From Acidobacteriota bacterium (lineage in GTDB: Bacteria > Acidobacteriota > Terriglobia > Acidiferrales > UBA7541), in NCBI GenBank assembly GCA_021832085.1, contig JAKBLM010000004.1, positions 1-64,000 of the forward strand: a stretch of 64,000 nt of DNA, in the 5' to 3' direction. Positions 24,115 through 32,606 of this stretch are shown here, piece after piece. The translations under genes were made by a program, and so were the position numbers. How positions within the stretch are numbered: the first letter of the stretch is position 1; the number at the start of each line of letters is the position of its first letter. The notes below the pieces were generated by a model, which was not told the DNA's origin, made no database searches, and saw only the letters and a program-made list of their open reading frames with translations.

Positions 24115-26253
24115 TTACCACATGAGCGATCTGATCCAGAGCCAGGCTTTCCTGCCTGCCTGCCAAGCGATCGGTCGTGCGGGAGAATAGATCTTGGCCG
24201 TGCCGGTCATTCCTGCTCGGAGCCCCCTCGAAGCCGGCAATTTCACGATTACCGCGAAATAGTTGGTCAGGTCGAGTCCGTAGCGTTCCGGCCGCGTTCG
24301 TTCGCCGATGGGCCGCGCCGTGGCGGCGGGCATGATCTGCGCGACATGCCCGGTGAAGGTGCGGAGGGGAAAAGGGGCCAGTTTCAGCTTTACCGCGTCC
24401 CCTCGGCGGACGAACTGCCTGTCGCGATCGAGCACGAGCAGCCGGGCTTTCCACTCCTCCTGATCGGCGACGACGGCAAAGCCCTCGCCCTTGCGCAGGT
24501 AGAGTCCGACTTTCTGGCTCACCTGCGGCGTTGTCACCACGCCGCTGAAGGGCGCGCGCAATTTGAGTCCGGCGAGCTTTTGCCCCACCGTGGCCAACTC
24601 CGTTTCCTCTCGCCGGCGTTGTTGTTCGGCCTGTCCGATCCATGTCTGGTTGCCATCGCTCTCGGCGGCCAGCACCATCCGCTCGGCCCCGGCGAGGCGG
24701 CTCTCATCGCGCACCTGAGCTTCCTCGAGCGCGGGTCTTGCGAGAACGGCGAGCGCTTGCCCGGCGCGAACATGCTCGCCGGTGCGCACCAGCACCTGAT
24801 GCACCACTCCGGGAGCATCCGGCCGAATCACCGCCTTTCGCACGGGTTCCAGCAGGAAATTACCCGTGGTGGTTGTGGGCACAGGCACCAGTGCAACCAG
24901 TGCCACCAGAGCCGTGAGTCCCACGCGTTGTGTGCGTGTCATGGTCCACTCCCTCCAGCGCTCCCTGGCGTGCGCCATGCCCTGCCGCAGTTCTGGCAAA
25001 AAATGCCCCAGTCGTTTCCGCAGCAGCAGATAAACCGCGGCCAAGGTGGCCACGTAGCCCCAGTCGCCGAAATGAATCACGAAAATGTTGTTGACGAAAA
25101 CCAGCACAATCACCAGCACAAGCGCGCTGTAGACGGCGGCGGCCGGTGCGAAGAGCAGGAAGATCCGCCGTTGCCGCCGGCTGGCCGCCGGCAGTTCCAC
25201 CGCTTGCCGCAGCAGCTTCCGCCGCAGCCATGCGCGCAAATATTCGAAGGCGTCTTCGCGCAAGTTGGACATTCGCAGCCATTGTGCCAGCGCGTAATAG
25301 CCGTCGAATTTCATCAGCGGGTTCAGATTCATGAACGCGCCGGAAAGCGCGCTCAGCAGGATGACCTTGTAGGCCAGGTCGCTCCACAGCGTCCCCGGCG
25401 GCAGAAAATGCCAAGCCAGCGTCGCCAGCGCACAGCAGACCAACTCCACCCAGATGCCGGCGAAGATCACCCATTCCCGCTGCGCCACGCTGGGAAACAG
25501 ATATTGGTCAGTCGTATCGGTGTAAAAGGCGGGCGTGAAGTAGATCAGCAGAAATCCCATGTGGTGCACTTCACCGCCGAAGTGCTTGCACGTCATCCCA
25601 TGCCCGAATTCGTGAATCCCGCCGATCACCAAGAGCACCAACCAGAACGTCCACACATCGTAAAAGCTCTTGTTCTTGAAGGTGTAGAAAGCGGCCGTAT
25701 CGCGAGCGATGCGGTGGAAATCGCCACCGATGATCCACGCCGCCGCCAGCATCAAGAGCAGCGAAGCGATCACGAACCCTCGCGTGTACATCCAGCGCAC
25801 GTAGGGATGCAGCCGCTCGAGCAGTTTGTCCGGGTCCCAGGAAGTCACCGGCATGTAGAGCAAGCTCGATTGCCCAACGTACCCCTTCCGTTCGTCGCGA
25901 ATCTTTGCCAGCAGCGCCAGATTGCGTTCCGCCGGGCTCTGTTCCCACAGTCCGCGATCGGAATTGTCGAGGAATTCGAGGACGTCGCCCTCGGTCACAG
26001 CGCTATCCGGATCTTTTTCCGCGAGCGCCTGGGCCATCTCGGCCGGCGTGCGCATGCCGTCGGCGAGCGAAAGCAGCGTGAATTCCAGCTCGCCGTAGCG
26101 GGCGTAGGTTTCGGTCTCGGGAATCTTGACGATGTAGGCGGCTTCGTCGCCAATCTCCTGCCGGCTGACCTTCAGATCGGCGCGCAATTTGGGACGCAGG
26201 TACCCCTTGGCGATAACGCTGGTCGTGTGCAGGCTGGAGGGACCGATGCGCAT
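24115..26253 (-). CDS. PqqD-like / M50 site-2 protease / HlyD fusion (putative peptide maturation-export protein)
   Basis: 712 residues. Residues about 24-105 look like a PqqD-type winged-helix RiPP-recognition domain (RADLKVSRQEIGDEAAYIV, YGELEFTLLSLADGMRTPAEM). An integral-membrane M50 metalloprotease follows, with zinc motif HEFGHG (about 214-219) and the distal NPLMKFDGYY motif (about 311-320) supplying the third ligand. After several more membrane helices a HlyD barrel-sandwich/beta-barrel region begins near residue 465 (IRPDAPGVVHQVLVRTGEHVRAGQALAVL). The ATG at 26253 starts 10 nt after the preceding HlyD gene. The combination suggests recognition, cleavage and envelope transfer of a small peptide; the nearby Lys-rich peptides are candidate substrates, which is inference. 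Confidence 0.85.
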   Translation of the reverse strand: MRIGPSSLHTTSVIAKGYLRPKLRADLKVSRQEIGDEAAYIVKIPETETYARYGELEFTLLSLADGMRTPAEMAQALAEKDPDSAVTEGDVLEFLDNSDRGLWEQSPAERNLALLAKIRDERKGYVGQSSLLYMPVTSWDPDKLLERLHPYVRWMYTRGFVIASLLLMLAAAWIIGGDFHRIARDTAAFYTFKNKSFYDVWTFWLVLLVIGGIHEFGHGMTCKHFGGEVHHMGFLLIYFTPAFYTDTTDQYLFPSVAQREWVIFAGIWVELVCCALATLAWHFLPPGTLWSDLAYKVILLSALSGAFMNLNPLMKFDGYYALAQWLRMSNLREDAFEYLRAWLRRKLLRQAVELPAASRRQRRIFLLFAPAAAVYSALVLVIVLVFVNNIFVIHFGDWGYVATLAAVYLLLRKRLGHFLPELRQGMAHARERWREWTMTRTQRVGLTALVALVALVPVPTTTTGNFLLEPVRKAVIRPDAPGVVHQVLVRTGEHVRAGQALAVLARPALEEAQVRDESRLAGAERMVLAAESDGNQTWIGQAEQQRRREETELATVGQKLAGLKLRAPFSGVVTTPQVSQKVGLYLRKGEGFAVVADQEEWKARLLVLDRDRQFVRRGDAVKLKLAPFPLRTFTGHVAQIMPAATARPIGERTRPERYGLDLTNYFAVIVKLPASRGLRAGMTGTAKIYSPARPIAWQAGRKAWLWIRSLMW

Positions 26254-26263
26254 CGAACCCTGC

Positions 26264-26893
26264 TCAGCGTCGGCCGCGTTCCGGCTCGGGCGGCCAACGC
26301 GCTTCCACGGCCATGCCGGGCCGCGGCTCTTCAGGCACTTGGCCAACCGGCTCGCCGATTTGGATCTGCGACGTGGTCCGCTTGACGATCGACTCCCACG
26401 ACTTCAGATCATCTTGCGCGCCTTCGGTTTCGAATTTCGCCTTGTCGGGGTCGGCTTCGCGGCTCAGCCCCGGCCGGCGCAGCTCCTTGCGGCGGTAGTT
26501 GGCCTGTTTCGCTTTCAATTCGGCCTGGTTGCCTTTGACGTTGTCCTGAGCAACGCTCAGGTCGTCCTGATCGTGCGCCAGTTCCGCGCGCAGCGTCCGG
26601 TCATCGAGTTGCGCCGGATGAGCGCCTTGCCGGACCGGCTGCCCTTCGCGGCTCAGGCTAGTCTTCACGACGCCTCCGTACCGGGCGAGCACGTCCACTT
26701 CGTGCTCCACGGTCAGCACGCTCGGGATCTCCTGCGCGGCGGGCGCGGCTTTCGCCGACTGCGGGGCCGACCGCTCGCTTGGCACCGCAGCGGGTGCGCT
26801 CATCGGCCGCGCTTCGGCCTCGGCCGCTTCCGGCCAGCTGCTCGGCCCACCGCAGGCAAGTTCGCAGGTGACCAGCCCGATCATCCGTGGCAT
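26264..26893 (-). pseudogene. HlyD/RND-type periplasmic adaptor, truncated
   Basis: 209 residues. A secretion-type N-terminus with an internal LVTCELACGG (possible lipobox-like Cys) is followed by a Pro/Ala linker. The first half of an adaptor follows: lipoyl strand VLARYGGVVKTSLSREGQPVRQG and a long coiled coil (LRAELAHDQDDLSVAQDNVKG, ELKAKQANYRRKELRR). The frame ends soon after the coiled coil, in a stretch rich in Pro/Arg/Glu that does not resemble the return lipoyl strand or the beta-barrel. The C-terminal half normal for the family is missing, so this may be a decayed gene or a short helper. It lies between the GAF/HlyD and M50/HlyD genes and is co-oriented with both. Confidence 0.65.
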
Positions 26894-26930
26894 CCCCAGG
26901 GTTTTCCTTTCTCCCGCATGGCTCCCGTTG

Positions 26931-29342
26931 CTACGGCCACCAGGCCCAGAGTTCTTCCCAAATCCACCTGGCCGGCGCTCGCAGCAAAACGTAGCCGACC
27001 GGATACCATCCGCTGTTCCCGTATCCCCCGCCAGCGGTGATCTTCGCCTCACCGAGCATTCCGTCCCGCGCCCGGCCGCCGAGGTTTCGAAAGACCACCC
27101 GGACCAAAAAATACTGGTCGCCGCCGGCTGCAGCGGTCTGTTCGCCGATGCGTTCCACCGTGCCGTGAAAGGTAACGAGGGGGAACGCATTCAGCTTCAG
27201 CGCCACGGGAGCCCCGCGCCGAACCAGCGCGATGTTGCCCTCTGGCACGCGCGCCTCCAAAGCCATCCGGCCCTCAGCCACCACTTCGCATATCCGGTCG
27301 CCGGGCTGGACGCGCTCGCCCAGTTCCCGTTCCATGTGCGGAGTCACGACGACTCCGGCGATCGGTGAACGGAGCTGACTTTCCCTCATCCGCAACTCGT
27401 AGAGCCGGGCTTCGACGCCGTACCGCTCCACGTTGAGACGCGCCCGGCTGGCGGCGCCGCTATCACCACGGACTTCGGCTTCGGAAAGCGCGCGCTGCGC
27501 CAGAGCCAGCTGCGTTTGGGCGCGAACCAACTGCAGGCGGTCTTGGGTGTCGTCGAGGCTGACGAGCAGCTCGCCGGCCTTCACCCGGCTGCCGTCCCGG
27601 ACGAAGACGCCGTTCACCAGCCCTGCCACATCGCTCGTCACCAGCCTCCGCTCGGCAGGCACCACGCGGCTAACGGCGCCAAACCGCAGCTTCCACGGCA
27701 CCGCTACCAGCAGCAGAGCCACGGCGCCGATCTTCAGTCCGGCTTGGAGCCAGCGCCCGCCCGGCCGGGCCATCCATTTCTGCTGCTTGCGCGCCAGCGG
27801 ATGCAGCAGCCCGCTAAGAGGGACCTGCTGGTAGAGCTGCGCGTTCCGCACCGCGACCGTTGCCTGGCCCGCGAGGATGCCCACCGCTTCCTGCTGATTC
27901 CGGTTCAGGAACTCGGCTTCGCTCGCGACGAGCGCCAGTGCTCCGAGTGCCCCTTGCTCGTCACGCAGCGGCACCGCGTAAAATCCCCCGTATTCGTACC
28001 GCTCCAGGAACTCGACCGGAGGGAAATTTTCGTGCTCCGGCTCCAGCACCCAGCCATCCTCGCCCCGGTTGGCCGCCACCGGTTCTTCCCTCCCGGCCAC
28101 CGATTGCAACAGGCGTCGCAACTCTTCCATCTCGTCGGTCTTCGGCACCTCCTCCTCGCCGGAAACCGCGCCGAGCACGAACCGCCCGCGGTCGAAATAT
28201 CCGATCGCGCAACGGTCGAAGGGAACCACCGAAGCGGCATGCTGCACGACAGCCGCGAGCACATGGTCGAGGTTGAGGGTCGAAGTGATCTCGCGGCTGA
28301 TTTGCAGCAGCGCGTCGAGCTGGTCGAGCTTGCGCTCGGCTTCAAGCAGCTGCGCGTTGTGGATCGCGATCGCCGCCTGCTCGCTGATGCTGGCCAGAAA
28401 AAACAGCTCTTCCTCGCTGAAAGGATCCTCGGTGGCCTTGTTCACCGCTTCGACCAGGCCCAGCACCTGGTCGTTCATCCGCAGCGGAGCCAGCGCTAGG
28501 CTCCGGAGCGCAAAATCCCCGGCCCGCTCGCGCCGGTCCACGAGCTTTGGCTCCCCTTCCGCGTCGCCCACGACGACCGGCTCGCCCCGGTCCGCGGCTT
28601 CCCCAAGCAAACCCTCGCCCAGTTTGGTCCGAGCACCCGGTTCCGTTGTGGGATCGTCGCCCGATTGCTGCGCGAAGTAGAGCTCGCGCGAACCAGAGTC
28701 CACCAGCCAGAGGTTCACCGCCTGTGCCTCGAGGATGTCCCGGATCTTGTCCGCCACGACCGGCAGCAGATCGTTCAGTTCGAGCGTCGAGTTGAAGACC
28801 CGGCTCAGGTCGTATAGCGCTGTCAGTCGCTCGATAGTGAGCCATTGCCGCTGCTCTTCGGCTTCCCGTTCCCGTTGCCGCTCGAGGGCGAGAGCAGTGA
28901 TGCGGGCCGCCTCGCGCGCAGCCTTGAGATCGAAGGCTCCCGCTGGCGGATTCAGGATTTCCGCAACGCCCAACGCTCCTCGCGGCCCGGGCAACGGAAG
29001 ATATACGGCTGCGCGCACCCGCGGCCGGTCCGCCGGGGCCAGGTGCGAGAGTTCGTTGTCGGCTCGGCCTTCCCTGCGCCATTCGACCGCTTCCCCGGTG
29101 GCCATCGCCTCGGCCAGTGGGTCCTCGTCTTCCTCGGCGGCGTCCGGCTCGATGCCCGTCGCGGTGCCGGGCCAACGAGCCCGGCAGGCCAGCCGGCCAC
29201 CGGCTTGCGGCAACCAGACGAGCACCGCCTCGGCGCCGGTTGCGGTGCCCAGACGCGCGGCAAAGGTGCGCAGCAGCGTGCTCGTGTCACGACACGAGTA
29301 ATAGAGGGTGGCTAGTTCGATGAGTGCCGCATCCTCGGGCAT
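26931..29342 (-). CDS. triple-GAF / HlyD membrane fusion protein
   Basis: 803 residues. Three GAF-like domains occupy roughly residues 10-155, 180-330 and 345-495; the second shows LYDLSRVFNSTLELNDLLPVV and the third LDALLQISREITSTLNLDHV. One membrane segment follows (GLKIGAVALLLVAVPWKL, near 535-550). A HlyD region then begins VPAERRLVTSDVAGLVNGVFV with paired lipoyl strands and a coiled coil. The C-terminus is aromatic and Trp-rich, like that of the M50/HlyD protein. The layout couples a cytoplasmic ligand sensor to a periplasmic adaptor. The ATG at 29342 is preferred over an upstream TTG. First gene of the exporter operon. Confidence 0.85.
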   Translation of the reverse strand: MPEDAALIELATLYYSCRDTSTLLRTFAARLGTATGAEAVLVWLPQAGGRLACRARWPGTATGIEPDAAEEDEDPLAEAMATGEAVEWRREGRADNELSHLAPADRPRVRAAVYLPLPGPRGALGVAEILNPPAGAFDLKAAREAARITALALERQREREAEEQRQWLTIERLTALYDLSRVFNSTLELNDLLPVVADKIRDILEAQAVNLWLVDSGSRELYFAQQSGDDPTTEPGARTKLGEGLLGEAADRGEPVVVGDAEGEPKLVDRRERAGDFALRSLALAPLRMNDQVLGLVEAVNKATEDPFSEEELFFLASISEQAAIAIHNAQLLEAERKLDQLDALLQISREITSTLNLDHVLAAVVQHAASVVPFDRCAIGYFDRGRFVLGAVSGEEEVPKTDEMEELRRLLQSVAGREEPVAANRGEDGWVLEPEHENFPPVEFLERYEYGGFYAVPLRDEQGALGALALVASEAEFLNRNQQEAVGILAGQATVAVRNAQLYQQVPLSGLLHPLARKQQKWMARPGGRWLQAGLKIGAVALLLVAVPWKLRFGAVSRVVPAERRLVTSDVAGLVNGVFVRDGSRVKAGELLVSLDDTQDRLQLVRAQTQLALAQRALSEAEVRGDSGAASRARLNVERYGVEARLYELRMRESQLRSPIAGVVVTPHMERELGERVQPGDRICEVVAEGRMALEARVPEGNIALVRRGAPVALKLNAFPLVTFHGTVERIGEQTAAAGGDQYFLVRVVFRNLGGRARDGMLGEAKITAGGGYGNSGWYPVGYVLLRAPARWIWEELWAWWP

Positions 29343-29423
29343 GACAATTCCCGCCTTACGTTCGCACCGGCGACCCGCGACAGACAATAGTTAGCAAGAG
29401 GGCGGTTGTCGGGCTGGAGGCGA

Positions 29424-29452
29424 ACGCTACCAAAGCAAGGGAGGCTCGTCAA
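29424..29452 (-). promoter_or_regulatory. candidate sigma-70 promoter of the GAF/HlyD operon
   Basis: On the minus strand TTGACG (29452-29447), 17-nt spacer, TAGCGT (29429-29424). Transcription would begin near 29417, about 75 nt before the ATG at 29342. The -10 element is only a partial match, so the call is tentative. Confidence 0.4.
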
Positions 29453-29466
29453 GGCTGGGGTTGTCA

Positions 29467-29480
29467 ACACGAAATCGTGT
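29467..29480. repeat. palindrome ACACGA-AA-TCGTGT in the divergent intergenic region
   Basis: Perfect 6-bp arms around an AA centre, located 14 nt upstream of the candidate -35 box of the GAF/HlyD operon and about 110 nt before the zinc-ribbon gene. The size and position fit a dimeric repressor or activator operator. No cognate regulator is identified. Confidence 0.35.
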
Positions 29481-29591
29481 GGCGTGCGTGCCTGCCGGCC
29501 GAGTTTCCACGCCACCGCTTCCCGCAACGGTTCCGGCCGCGGGCTATTCGCCAAAAGCGGTTTCGGACCGTGTGCTAAAATCAAAGAGCGA

Positions 29592-30356
29592 ATGAATGCA
29601 CTCATTCAGAAACTGATCGAGCTGCAAACAGTAGATCTACGAGCGGCCGATCTTCGCAAGCAGATCGACGCCTTCCCCCAACAGATCGCCCAGATCGACC
29701 ATACCGTCCACGCGGGGCGCGAAGCTGTGGCTCGGGCCAAGCAGCACGTGCTGGACCTGCAGAAGGATCGCAAGAAGCTGGAACTCGACGTGGAAGACTG
29801 GCGAGGCAAGATCAAGAAGTATAAGGACCAGCTCTTCCAGGTAAAAAGCAACGAGGCCTACAAGGCGCTTCAAGAAGAGATTCGCGGAGCCGAGGCGGAG
29901 ATGGGCCGCGCCGAGGACCGGCTGCTCGAGGAAATGGTGGGAGCCGAAGACGCCGACCGCGAGGTGAAGGAGGCCGAGCGATTGCTGGTCGAGGTGGAAG
30001 CGGCGGCCAAGAAAGATCGCGAGCGCGTGACGGCGGAAAAGGCGGTCGTCGAAAAGGAATTGGCCGAGGTCGAGGCGATATCGAAAGCGCGCCTGGCCGA
30101 GCTGCCCGGTGACCTGGTGGACCACTACAAGCGCATTGCTCGCCGGCACGATGGGATTGCGCTGGCGCCGGTTCGCGACGAAGCCTGCTCGATGTGCAGC
30201 GTGCGCATCCGGCCACATGTGGTGCAACTGCTGCGCCAGCCCGACAACGAAGAGATTTACCACTGCGAAACCTGCACCCGCATCCTCTATTTCGTGGAAG
30301 AACAAAAGCCGGCCGAAGGAACCAAGGAAGCTCCGGTGGCGGAAGCGGGAAGCTAG
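29592..30356 (+). CDS. coiled-coil C4-type zinc-ribbon protein (CT398-like)
   Basis: 254 residues. Residues about 1-180 are a long antiparallel coiled coil (LIELQTVDLRAADLRKQID, KSNEAYKALQEEIRGAEAEM). A C-terminal zinc ribbon follows, with CSMCSVRIRPHV and YHCETCTRILYF supplying four cysteines. This is the layout of the CT398/HP0958 family, seen next to flagellar or secretion functions in some bacteria but widespread elsewhere. The ATG at 29592 is chosen because the conserved domain starts at once (MNALIQKLIELQ); the frame is open for 186 nt upstream without domain content. It is divergent from the GAF/HlyD operon. The molecular role here is unknown. Confidence 0.85.
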   Translation: MNALIQKLIELQTVDLRAADLRKQIDAFPQQIAQIDHTVHAGREAVARAKQHVLDLQKDRKKLELDVEDWRGKIKKYKDQLFQVKSNEAYKALQEEIRGAEAEMGRAEDRLLEEMVGAEDADREVKEAERLLVEVEAAAKKDRERVTAEKAVVEKELAEVEAISKARLAELPGDLVDHYKRIARRHDGIALAPVRDEACSMCSVRIRPHVVQLLRQPDNEEIYHCETCTRILYFVEEQKPAEGTKEAPVAEAGS

Positions 30357-30498
30357 AAGTAGCGCAAGGGTTTTCGGAATCGGAGAATCGGTTTAGGATT
30401 CTCGGTTGTCCCTCCTGCGGCATTCCTCTCCCATTAGAATTTCCGAGCGCGAAGGACTGTGCCAAGCGAGGGGAAGCACTCGAAATTCGGCTTCCAGA

Positions 30499-31533
30499 CT
30501 ATTTCAGGAAATAGGCGCGGTAGAGGGTGTCGCGCTGGGCGGGAATGTAGCCGGCATCGGAAATGATGCGGCGCAACTCGGCTTCATTGGTGCGATTGCG
30601 GACGCCAGCGGCGTAGACAACGTTTTCCTCGATCAAAATGCTGCCGACGTCGTCGGCGCCGAATTGCAGGCCGATCTGGCAGACCTTGATGCCGGGGGTA
30701 AGCCAGCTCGACTGGACGTGGTCGATGTTGTCGAGGTAGAGGCGGCTGATGGCGAGCGTTTTCAGGTATTCGACGGCGGTGGCTTGCGGCACCTTTTTGC
30801 CGAGGGCGGTGTTTTCCGGAGCGAACATCCAAGGGATGAAGGCGGTAAAGCCGCCGGTGTCTTCCTGGATTCGCCGAATACGCTCGAGGTGGTTGATCCG
30901 GTGACGGATTTCCTCGCCGTTGCCGAACATCATCGTGGCCGTGGTGCGCATGCCGAGCGCATGGGCGTCGCGGTGCATCTGCTCCCACTCGTCCGAAGTG
31001 CACTTGAGGCGCGAAATGCGCTGGCGGATCTCGTCGTCGAGGATTTCGGCTCCGCCGCCGGGAACCGAGTCGAGGCCGGCGTCGCGGAGCCGGGCGAGCG
31101 TATCGCGAACAGTGAGGCCGGAGAGTTCGGCGATATTGATGATCTCCGGCGCGGAGAAACAGTGCAGGTGTACTTGCGGGAAATGCTGTTTGATCGTGCG
31201 CAGCATATTCTCGTAGAACTCGATCCGGAGGTCGGGGTGCAAGCCGCCCTGCATCAGGATTCCCGTGCCGCCCAAGGCGACTGTCTCTTCGATTTTCTGG
31301 AGGATGGTTTCGAACGGAAGCAGATAACCTTCGGCGTGGCCGAGCGGGCGATAGAAGGCGCAGAAGGAGCAGTATTCGGTGCAGAAATTCGTGTAATTGA
31401 TGTTGCGGTCGATCTGATAGGTGACGATGCGGGGATCGGTTTTCCGGCGACGCACCTCCATGGCGGCCATGCCGATGCCGATCAGATCGTCGGACTGGAA
31501 CAGGTCGAGCGCTTCCTGAAAACCGAGGCTCAT
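30499..31533 (-). CDS. mqnC: cyclic dehypoxanthinyl futalosine synthase (radical SAM)
   Basis: 344 residues. MqnC closes the spiro ring of dehypoxanthine futalosine in the futalosine route to menaquinone. The radical-SAM cluster motif is C-T-E-Y-C-S-F-C (CX3CX2C), preceded by the MqnC-type lead-in YQIDRNINYTNFC and followed by AFYRPLGH. Further MqnC-like blocks are ETVALGGTGILMQGGLHPDL, AGLDSVPGGGAEIL and ATMMFGNGEE. The ATG at 31533 overlaps the mqnA stop as ATGA (31530-31533), so the pair is translationally coupled. mqnB, mqnD and mqnE are not in the window. Confidence 0.95.
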   Translation of the reverse strand: MSLGFQEALDLFQSDDLIGIGMAAMEVRRRKTDPRIVTYQIDRNINYTNFCTEYCSFCAFYRPLGHAEGYLLPFETILQKIEETVALGGTGILMQGGLHPDLRIEFYENMLRTIKQHFPQVHLHCFSAPEIINIAELSGLTVRDTLARLRDAGLDSVPGGGAEILDDEIRQRISRLKCTSDEWEQMHRDAHALGMRTTATMMFGNGEEIRHRINHLERIRRIQEDTGGFTAFIPWMFAPENTALGKKVPQATAVEYLKTLAISRLYLDNIDHVQSSWLTPGIKVCQIGLQFGADDVGSILIEENVVYAAGVRNRTNEAELRRIISDAGYIPAQRDTLYRAYFLK

Positions 31534-32456
31534 CCTCTGGCTCCCTGCGACGGCACCCCGGCCGCGCCGACTCCGCGGACGAATTCGAGCGGCCGCACGC
31601 GGTCGATCAGTCCCGCTTTGGCGCATTCCTCGTAATAGCGCTGAAGACCGGCAAGGTTCTCCGCGTCGAGATCGAAATTGATGTTCTCGCGCAAATAGGC
31701 GTCGATTTCTTCTTCGGGCAGCTGCAACTGGTCGGACGCCTGGCGGACAATTTCCGGGATGTGCGTCAGTCCGTATGCCTTCGAAGCGAGGAAATCGGCC
31801 ACGATTTCGGGCGTGGCCACTTCGCGGCGTGCGACCCAGATCGCGAGGACGGCCGGCAGACCCGTCCATGCGCGCCATTCGGCCACCACGTCGTAGACGA
31901 AGAGGATCGTCACGCCGGGCACTGGCGCGGCGTCCGGATCGTCCGTGCAGCACGGCTCGCCGGCGGGCGCGGCCGTCTTGGCATGGAGCGCGTTGATTTT
32001 CACGGCCACGCGCAGCGCCGGATCGCCGATCACCAGCGCGGCATCGGCCCGCTGCAGCATGACCGAAGGATCGGGATCGGCATCGAAGAATTCCGGCTCG
32101 ATTTTCCAGCGATGGCGCGCGAGCAGCCGGACCAGGGCGACCGTGGAGCGCGAACTGGTGTCGAGGGCCAGCGTCCGGACGCGCTCGATCGGCTTCCGGG
32201 AAACGACGAGCAGGCTGCGCACCTCGCGCTTGCTGGCGATCGCCATGTCGGCAAAGGCCACCATTCCGCTCATGCGCTGATACTCGATGGCCGGGATGAT
32301 GCCGATGTCGGCCTCGCCGGCGCGGAGTGCCTCGGCGCAGCGGGACGGCACGGTAAAACGCAGATCGTAACGGCCCGCCAGCGGCCCATCGGTGAATCCC
32401 CAGACGAGCGGGGCGGTATTCAAATATTCGACCACGGAGACGCGGAACTGGCTCAT
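31530..32456 (-). CDS. mqnA: chorismate dehydratase (menaquinone biosynthesis MqnA)
   Basis: 308 residues with a periplasmic-binding-protein-like fold. MqnA dehydrates chorismate to 3-enolpyruvyl-benzoate, the first step of the futalosine pathway. Family segments: RVSVVEYLNTAPLVWGF, ADIGIIPAIEYQRM, LALDTSSRSTVALVRLLA, ALVIGDPALRV, and a C-terminal block YLRENINFDLDAENLAGLQRYYE. No signal peptide is present despite the fold, consistent with a cytoplasmic enzyme. It overlaps mqnC by 4 nt downstream, showing that this organism makes menaquinone without the classical Men route, at least in part. Confidence 0.93.
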   Translation of the reverse strand: MSQFRVSVVEYLNTAPLVWGFTDGPLAGRYDLRFTVPSRCAEALRAGEADIGIIPAIEYQRMSGMVAFADMAIASKREVRSLLVVSRKPIERVRTLALDTSSRSTVALVRLLARHRWKIEPEFFDADPDPSVMLQRADAALVIGDPALRVAVKINALHAKTAAPAGEPCCTDDPDAAPVPGVTILFVYDVVAEWRAWTGLPAVLAIWVARREVATPEIVADFLASKAYGLTHIPEIVRQASDQLQLPEEEIDAYLRENINFDLDAENLAGLQRYYEECAKAGLIDRVRPLEFVRGVGAAGVPSQGARG

Positions 32457-32606
32457 GCTGACGCTCGTTTTGGCTGAAAGATTTCCATACTAGCACATTC
32501 ATCGCGGGCCCCTGTCCTTCGCCGGCGGCTCGAGGGCTCGCGTGGCGGCTTGCGCGCTTGCCGTAGAATGGGGCGGGCTGTGCGGGAAAACGAGGGGGAA
32601 ACCAAA

